From contig JAEWNJ010000068.1 of assembly GCA_023392795.1 (NCBI GenBank), positions 1-18,757 on the forward strand: a stretch of 18,757 nucleotides of DNA. The letters are read 5' to 3'. Source of the stretch: Candidatus Cloacimonadota bacterium (lineage in GTDB: Bacteria > Cloacimonadota > Cloacimonadia > Cloacimonadales > Cloacimonadaceae). Of the stretch, positions 7,049 to 14,400 are shown in pieces. The stretch's first letter is position 1. Each line of letters starts with the position of its first letter. The position numbers and the translations under genes were made by a program. The notes under the pieces were generated by a model. That model searched no databases. It had not been told where the DNA came from and was given only the letters and a program-made list of their open reading frames with translations.

Positions 7049-7597
7049 GTGAGCATCACCACCAAAGGCGGGGACAAAGGGCAGACTTCGCTGTACAGCG
7101 GCGAAAGGGTGATGAAAAGCGATCCGCGCGTGGATAGCTACGGTACTCTGGACGAACTGGACGCCTTCATCGGTGAAGCAAAACACTATGTGGAGGATGA
7201 GGAGGTTTACCATCTGCTCATCGCCACTCAGAACAAGCTTTACCGGGTGATGGGACAATTGGCCACGCCCTCCAGGGAGTATCCCATGCCTGTATGCGAA
7301 AGCGAGGTGGACGAGATCACGCAGACGATCAGAGATTATGAAGCAAAGGTGGATCTGAAAGGCTTTGTGATCCCGGGATCCTGTCCTGCCAGCGCCAAAC
7401 TGGATATCTGCCGCACCATCGCCCGCCGCGCGGAACGCCGGGTGATTGCCCTCTCTGAACAAGCGGAAGTCCCTGAAACTCTAATGAAATACATAAACCG
7501 GCTCTCGGATTTCTTTTTTATCCTGGCACGCTACATCGAGGTAAAACAAGGCGTCTTAACTTATAAGACCAAGACCGATCAAGGCTGCGAGAGCTGA
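7049..7597 (+). CDS. pduO: PduO-type cob(I)alamin adenosyltransferase
   Basis: The protein has 182 residues. This family transfers the 5'-deoxyadenosyl group of ATP to cob(I)alamin, making the adenosylcobalamin used by B12-dependent mutases and eliminases. The N-terminal ATP-binding signature is clear (TTKGGDKGQTSLYSGERV at 4-21, then SYGTLDELDAFIG at 30-42), as are RRAERRV (126-132) and YINRLSDFFFILAR (148-161), which line the active site at the trimer interface. The start is a GTG at 7049, 2 bp after the ridA stop; no ATG near the family N-terminus competes. The local gaggtaaag may serve as ribosome binding site, and translation is probably coupled to ridA. A B12-dependent enzyme must exist elsewhere in the genome; none is in this window. 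The conserved His of the LHxAR block seen in many members reads Asp119 here. Confidence 0.94.
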   Translation: MSITTKGGDKGQTSLYSGERVMKSDPRVDSYGTLDELDAFIGEAKHYVEDEEVYHLLIATQNKLYRVMGQLATPSREYPMPVCESEVDEITQTIRDYEAKVDLKGFVIPGSCPASAKLDICRTIARRAERRVIALSEQAEVPETLMKYINRLSDFFFILARYIEVKQGVLTYKTKTDQGCES

Positions 7598-7610
7598 ACA
7601 GGAGCTAAAT

Positions 7611-8357
7611 ATGTACAAAATAGTATTGATTCGCCACGGCGAAAGCTTGTGGAACAAAGCAAACCTCTTTACCGGCTGGACCGACGTTGATCTTTCCGAA
7701 AAGGGGATTATGGAAGCCCGCGAGGCCGGACGCAGATTGAAGGCAGCAGGCTTCAGCTTTGACGAGGCCTACACCTCCACCCTCAAACGTGCCATCCGCA
7801 CTCTCTGGCTCGCTCTGGATGAGATGGATCTGATGCATACTCCGATCCATAACGACTGGCGGCTAAACGAAAGGCATTATGGCGCGTTGCAGGGCTTGAA
7901 CAAGGCTGAAACCGCCGAGAAATACGGCGATGAACAAGTGTTGATCTGGCGCCGAAGCTACGATGTGCCGCCGCCTGCCCTGAGCAAGGACGACGAACGC
8001 TATCCCGGCAAAGACCCGCGTTATGCTCACCTCGAAGAAGCGCAGATCCCGCTCTGTGAATCGCTGAAAGACACGGTAGCCCGCACCATGCCCTTTTGGA
8101 ATGAAGTGATCATTCCCCGCCTGGTGGCGGGACGTAAGATGGTGATAGCAGCTCATGGAAACAGTCTGCGCGCCATCGTGAAGTATCTGGATCACATCTC
8201 GGACGACGAGATCGTGGGGCTGAACATTCCTACGGGAATCCCCCTGGTCTATGAGTTTGATGCCGAACTGAAAGTAAAGAAGAGCTACTATCTGGCGGAT
8301 GCCAAAGAAGTGGAAGCCGCAGCGCAAGCGGTTGCCAATCAAGGCAAGAGTAAATAG
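7611..8357 (+). CDS. gpmA: 2,3-bisphosphoglycerate-dependent phosphoglycerate mutase
   Basis: The protein has 248 residues, the normal size for the dimeric or tetrameric dPGM family. It interconverts 3- and 2-phosphoglycerate in glycolysis and gluconeogenesis through a phosphohistidine. LIRHGESLWN gives the phospho-acceptor His9, RLNERHYGALQG gives the acid/base Glu87 and the substrate-binding arginines, and AAHGNSLRA gives the second catalytic His182. FTGWTDVDLSEKG and VPPPAL...RYPGKDPRY are further dPGM hallmarks and separate it from histidine phosphatases of the same superfamily. A strong Shine-Dalgarno, aggag (7600-7604), lies 6 bp before the ATG. It is the last gene of the four-gene unit and is followed by a strong terminator. 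Glycogen phosphorylase upstream in the window feeds the same pathway, but it belongs to a separate transcription unit. Confidence 0.97.
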   Translation: MYKIVLIRHGESLWNKANLFTGWTDVDLSEKGIMEAREAGRRLKAAGFSFDEAYTSTLKRAIRTLWLALDEMDLMHTPIHNDWRLNERHYGALQGLNKAETAEKYGDEQVLIWRRSYDVPPPALSKDDERYPGKDPRYAHLEEAQIPLCESLKDTVARTMPFWNEVIIPRLVAGRKMVIAAHGNSLRAIVKYLDHISDDEIVGLNIPTGIPLVYEFDAELKVKKSYYLADAKEVEAAAQAVANQGKSK

Positions 8358-8372
8358 AAATCATCATTATCT

Positions 8373-8404
8373 GAAAAGCCCGGAACATCTGACCCGGGCT
8401 TTTC
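8373..8404. terminator. Bidirectional Rho-independent terminator between convergent genes
   Basis: A perfect 11-bp inverted repeat (8373-8383 with 8394-8404) encloses a 10-nt loop. The stem has an agcccgg core flanked by A4 on one side and T4 on the other, so it can act in both directions. It lies 15 bp after the gpmA stop and 8 bp beyond the stop of the minus-strand giant gene, so it can end both transcripts. Confidence 0.9.
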
Positions 8405-8412
8405 TATACTTG

Positions 8413-11400
8413 CTATTTGCTGAGGATCATCTTGCGTACGCGTTGATATGAGCCGCTTTTCAGCAAACTGAAATAGACCCCGGAACCCAGGTCCCTGCCG
8501 GCATCGTCTTTGCCGTCAAAATCGACATTATGGATTCCCGGTGTCATGCTTTCGTTTACCAGAGTGCGCACTTTCTGACCGCGGGCGTTGTACACCACCA
8601 GGCTTACAGGGCCGTATTCCTTTAGCCAGAAACGGATCTTGGTATGGGGATTGAAGGGATTTGGGTAATTCCCAATCAGCCAGGTGTATTCTGGGATTTC
8701 TTCCAAATACACTACGTTTGAAATTACCGGTATTCCTCCCGTAGTATTATCCCATTTGGCAGTAACTGCCCAGGCGAAATAGCCGTGTTCGATACCTCCA
8801 TGCTCGCTATCCAGATAGAAAATCTCCTGACAATCGGATTCCAGCAGGATCCACTCGTCGCCGGGAGTGTCCGGTCCCCCAGGCAAGAGATGGATCTCGT
8901 AGCTTGAGGGCGCAAACAGACATTGCGGAGCTTCCCAATGTATACTGATGGCAGTTTCCATGCGGAAAGCTGTAACACCCGAAACGGGATAGACCTGGCT
9001 GATGTTTAGCCTGATGGTTTGCATCAGAGAAAGATTTGGGCCCTCATAGACACTTTGCAGGCTGTACTCGTAAGATCCATTGGGCAGAGCTTCAACATTG
9101 TATGAAACTGCATCGCGGCCCAGATTGATCACCTGGCTGCCCTGAATCAGCCTGTAACCTTCCATATAGTACATGTCGGCAGGGGGATCCCAGAACAGCG
9201 TGATGAGGTGTCCATTTACTTCTCCCCGGAAATTGCCGGGACTATGGGGTACCACAATCATCACTCTAAAACTTGTGGGTCTGTAACCATGATCTCCATA
9301 TACCGAACGCAGTTCATAAAAATGGGAACCATTTCCCACATTGACGTCGCAGTAGCTATTGCCTGCTTCGGGCAGTACTGTTGCCACCAGAGATGCCCCG
9401 CGCCAGATCTCCACACCGGTAAATCCATAAGTATCTTCTGGGGCTTGCCACTGGAAGCTAACGTTATTGGCATCAATCGTGTAGCTGGCTTCCAGTAAAG
9501 GCTGGGGCACGATAACGCTGAGGGATGCTTCCGCGGAAGGCTCGGAGACAGAATCCTGATAGACCGCAATCACGCTGTAATGATACAGTCCATTGGGCAC
9601 TACATCTATATACGAGTCGATTCTCCCTTCATGGATCAAGGAGCCGTTTCGCCAGAGCTGGTAATTCTCAAATCCATAAACCATGGAAAGGGAATCCCAG
9701 TTGATTTGCACGCAGTTACCATAGAGTACTTGAGCCACTACGTTTTGTGGGCTTTGAGGAAGGATAATGCTGACTTGGGCGAAATTGGGAGAGGATTCCT
9801 GATCGTCGTACAGTGAATGCAGCCGATATGTATACATGCCATTGGGCCGGTCTGGATCCGTATAGCTAGTCTCAGTGGTCTGAACCAGCAAAACCCCATT
9901 TCGGTACAATCTATAGCCATTTAGGAAGGTGGTATCGTCCGGGGCAATCCAGCTCAGGGATACATCATTGCCAGTCACTTGCGCCGTGAAGTTCTGGGGA
10001 ATATGGTACTGCACGAAATGCAGTGTGTGGCTGGGACTCATCTCAGAATCTGCCCAGCTGTAATGCGCGCAGACCTGGTAAGTATAATCGCCATTGACGC
10101 TTAAAGTGTCCATGTACACCCCATTTGCAGACTGGCTGATGAGCAACCCATCGCGGAAAACCTTGATGTACTCAAATCCGCCCAAGTCCCAGGGTTGGAT
10201 CCAGGACAAAAGGGCAACATTGTCGGAGAGAGTGGCAGTGAAGTTAGTAACAGGATGCGCGATCTGCACTGTCAGGCTACATTCGTTTGAGGGTTCGGAG
10301 ATCGTGCTGCCATAACGGGTCTTTATCATGTAGCTGTACTCGCCGTTTGGTACCGTGCTGATCAGGAAGGATGTCTGGCTCGTGCGGACGAGTTCTTCAC
10401 TATTCTGATACACGATGTATTCTGCCAAACCCCAGGTGTCGTCGGGAGCTGACCATTGCAGGTTTACATCAGCGCCCACCATGACGCAGCTGAGATTTTG
10501 CGGGGGATAGGCGTTGAGGATTTGCAGCATCAGATCCTCAGTGGGGGCAGAGGCTATATCGCCATAATGGGCGATAATGTGATAAGTGTGATTGCCGTTG
10601 GGTAGATCGGTATCAAGATAGGAATTCAGGGTGGTATCGGTAAGAAACGCGATCTGTTGCTCGTTGCGCCAGATGCCGAAGGCAGTTTCTCCCTGCACGG
10701 GGGGAATCCAATCCAGCCGCACACTCAGCGAATCCTGCATCAGGATGCTGAAGCCGCTGGGGCTGTATGGATAAAGGATATCTACCGAAACGGGGCTGCT
10801 GCCGGATGAAAGGCCGCTATCGTAGAGGGCAAAAACCTGATAACTGTAAGTGCCGTTGTCCAGATCGGCATCCAGTAATGCTGGCTCAGTGGTGGTGGTA
10901 TAATTCTGGTTATTGCGATTTATCTGGTACCCCAGCAAGCTGCGCAGACCGCCTTGATTCACCGGAGGGGTCCAGGATAGTGTTACATCGGTATCCTGCA
11001 CCTGACAGGAAAGTCCCGTGGGCGGATAGAGCAATTCCAGATTCATCGTTACGCTGTCGGTAGCATCAGCATCGCCAAAGCTATAAGCAGCTATCACATG
11101 GTAGCTGTAGCTGCCATTGGGCAGATCGGTGTCGCTGTATGTAGCAGACGCGGTGGAGGCAATCTGCTCGCCATCGCGGAAGAGCTTGTAGGTATCGAAG
11201 AATCCGGCATCAGAGACGGGATCCCAGGAGAGCAGGATATCGTCATCCTGTAAGCTAGCCTGCAGGTTTGCCGCAGGATAGGCAATCTGCACACTGGCGG
11301 GCAGAGCCTCAGATAATGCGCTTTCGCCAAAGCTATAAAGCGTGCCGAGCTGATACTCATAGTTGCCATTGGGCAGATTGGCATCGTGGTGGCTGAGGCT

Positions 11401-14400
11401 GGTGCCTTCACTCAGCAAACTGCCATTGCGATACAGACGATAAGCAACCAGTCCGCCGCTGTCGAGAGGGGCATTCCAGCTCAGATCGACGAAATCGCCC
11501 TGAGCTGCCAGGCTGAAATCGCGGGGTGGATAGATGATCTCGATGCTGATGGCGAAGATATCGGTAAAATCGGAGATCAGATCAGGGTAGATGGCGGCAA
11601 TCTGATAGCTGTAGCTGCCATTGGCCAGGTTTTCATCCATATATGTGAGGATCTGGGGATCGTTGATGATGGCAAGCTGCGCTCCGTTGCGCCTGAGGAT
11701 ATATCCGATTTCCCCCTGGTCAGGAGCGGACCAGGAAAGCGTAACGCTGTTGCCGCTGCTGATGCTACCGTCAAAGCTCTGAGGCGGATAGGCTACCATC
11801 AGGTTCAGAGTGGCGGTATTGCTGGCGGAAGACAGCCCTTCCGGGTACTGAGCTTTTACATGATAATCATAGGTTCCGTTATCCAGGTTTTCGTCCAGAT
11901 AGCTGGTGGCAGTGGTGGTTCTGAGTTCCACATCGTTGCGATAAATCCGGTAGAATTGGGGATTGCCCTCAGGAGCACTCCAACTGAGGTGAGCGGAGCG
12001 TTCGCCTACCAGATTCAGAACCAGGTTTTCCGGCGGGAAGAGATCGGGCATTACATTTACGATCACGTCCACCGTGTTTGAAGGCATCGACAATCCGGCG
12101 TCATAACGGGCGATCAGGTAATAACTGTAGCTGCCATTTGCTAGTCCGGCATCCAACCACTCTGTAAGGGCGGGATTGCTGATGCTCTGATGCAGGATGC
12201 CATTGCGATAGATGAAGTATCCTAAAAAGGAACGTAAGGGGGAATAAATGGGAGTACTCCAACTGAGCAGGACACTATCTTCATTGACAGTGGCGCTAAG
12301 CTGTGTGGGGGGATAGGGTACTTCCACGAATGCAGAAACTGTATTGCTTGGGATGGACTCACCACTATCATAAAGCGCTGTAACGTAATAGTCATAGCTG
12401 CCATTGGCAAGGTTGCCATCGCTGTAACTCTGGCTGGTGGTTTGCCCGATCATCTGGCCATTCCGGTAGATGGAATAGCTGAGTAGTGCCCGGGGTGCGG
12501 TAGCTGGGGTATCCCAAATGAGATTTACAGTATCTGCAAACACTGAAGCCTGTAAATTTTGCGGGGGATAGGGAAAGTCTATGGTGGCATTGGTGACGTT
12601 TGAAGCGGGGGACTCGCCGCTGCTGTAAAGAGCCGTCACATGGTAGCTGTAGCTGCCGTTGGCCAAGCCGCTTTCACTGAAGGCCAATTCGGTGCTGCTG
12701 CCCACGAAGCTGCCGTCACGATAGATATTGTAGTTCAACAGGGCTCTCGGGCCAGTGATCGGGAGTTCCCACACCAGATTGGCGGTGGTTCCCTCAGTGC
12801 TGCAGCTCAGATTTCGCGGGGGATAGGGTACTTCCACGAATGCAGAAACTGTATTACTCGGGATGGACTCGCCACTGTCATAAAGCGCTGTAACGTAATA
12901 CTCATAACTGCCATTGGCGAGACCGCTGTCACTGTAGCTCTGGCCGGTGCTTTGCCCGATAAGTACGTCATCCCGGTAGATGGAGTAGCTGAGCATTGCC
13001 CGGGGAGCGGTAGCCGGAGTATCCCAAGTGAGATTGACGGTATCCGCGGTAACTGCAGCCTGCAGATTCTGCGGGGGATATGGTATCTCCACATCCAGCG
13101 TGATGGTATTGGAAGACGGTGAGACACCGCTGCTACATTGAGCTTTTACATAGTATGTATGGCTGCCATTGGGAAGACCGATATCGTGATAGGTGGTTTC
13201 GCTAATGCTGGCGATCTGCTGATCATTGCGGTAGACCAGATAGCTGAGCATTTCCCGGGGACCGGTGACCGGATGCAGCCAGCTCAGGGTAGCTTCATTG
13301 CCAGATACAGTGCCGCTCAGCTCCCGCGGGGGGTAAGCTACTTCGATGGTAACATTTAGCAGGTTCGAGGCTACTGAAGTGCCGTGTACATACGCCACTT
13401 TCACATAGTACTGATAGTTGCCGTTATCCAGGTTTTCGTCGAAGTAATTATTTTCATTCTGAGTAGTCAGCAGCTGGTCATTGCGCCACAATTCGTAGCC
13501 CGAGATCACGATACCCGGCAGCGGTGTTACATAGGCCCAGTGCAGGCTTACCGAGCTGCCAGTTACACTGGCCGTAACAATGGTAGGGATAAAAGTGTAG
13601 TCCAAGACCACGTTTAGTGGTTCTGTGGGCATGGATTCTCCGTTCGCGTAAACAGCCGTCACGTAGTACTGATAAGTACCAGGAGCCAGTCCCCAGTCTT
13701 CGTAGGTGGCGGAGTTTGTCTGCCCCAAAAAGTTGCCGTCCTTATACACGCGGTACCCAATAAAATCGGGCTGCAAAGGTAGATCCATCGCCCAGGAGAG
13801 AGTGATCACTCCCCCCAGAGTTGCGGCAGTGAGGGTGTGTGGGGAGTATTGTACTGCGATCGTGGCCTGCGGGGCTTCACATGGAGCGGAAATGCCGGAG
13901 CTGTACACCGCTTCTACCTGATAGCTATAGCTGCCATTGATCAAATCGCTGTCCAGATAGCTGGTTCCGCTGATCGGATTTGGAGTAAGTATGGCATCAT
14001 TGCGCCAGATGCGGTAGCCCAATAAACTGCGGTTCAGGCCTCCGGATGAGGCGGGGGCAGTCCATACAAGGTTCACGTCGTTATCTGCTACTGTAGCTTG
14101 CATGTCTGTGGGTGGATAGAGCACTTCCAGTACTACGTTCAGCACCGGGGACGGATCGGAAACCCCGTTGGGATGCTGCACGATGATGTGATACTGATAG
14201 CTGCCGTTACTGAGATTGGCGTCTGTATAAGTACTATTGGTTGTTTGCCCGATCAGAACGCCATCGCGGTGGATCATATAGAGCGCACTGGGTTCCTGCA
14301 CTGGGTTCCAGGATAGGATTACGTCGTCATCCGCGATGTTGTACAGGATCTCAGACACTGGTTCCATCCAGCCAATAACGGTCAGGCTGCAGGTGATGGG

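Noticed and set aside
11386..12081. 231-residue plus-strand open frame inside the giant gene (with others at 14803-15465 and 15790-16395)
   Set aside because: These are antisense to strongly domain-matching FN3 or N-terminal coding sequence. They carry no recognisable domain and arise because the coding strand seldom uses codons whose complement is a stop.
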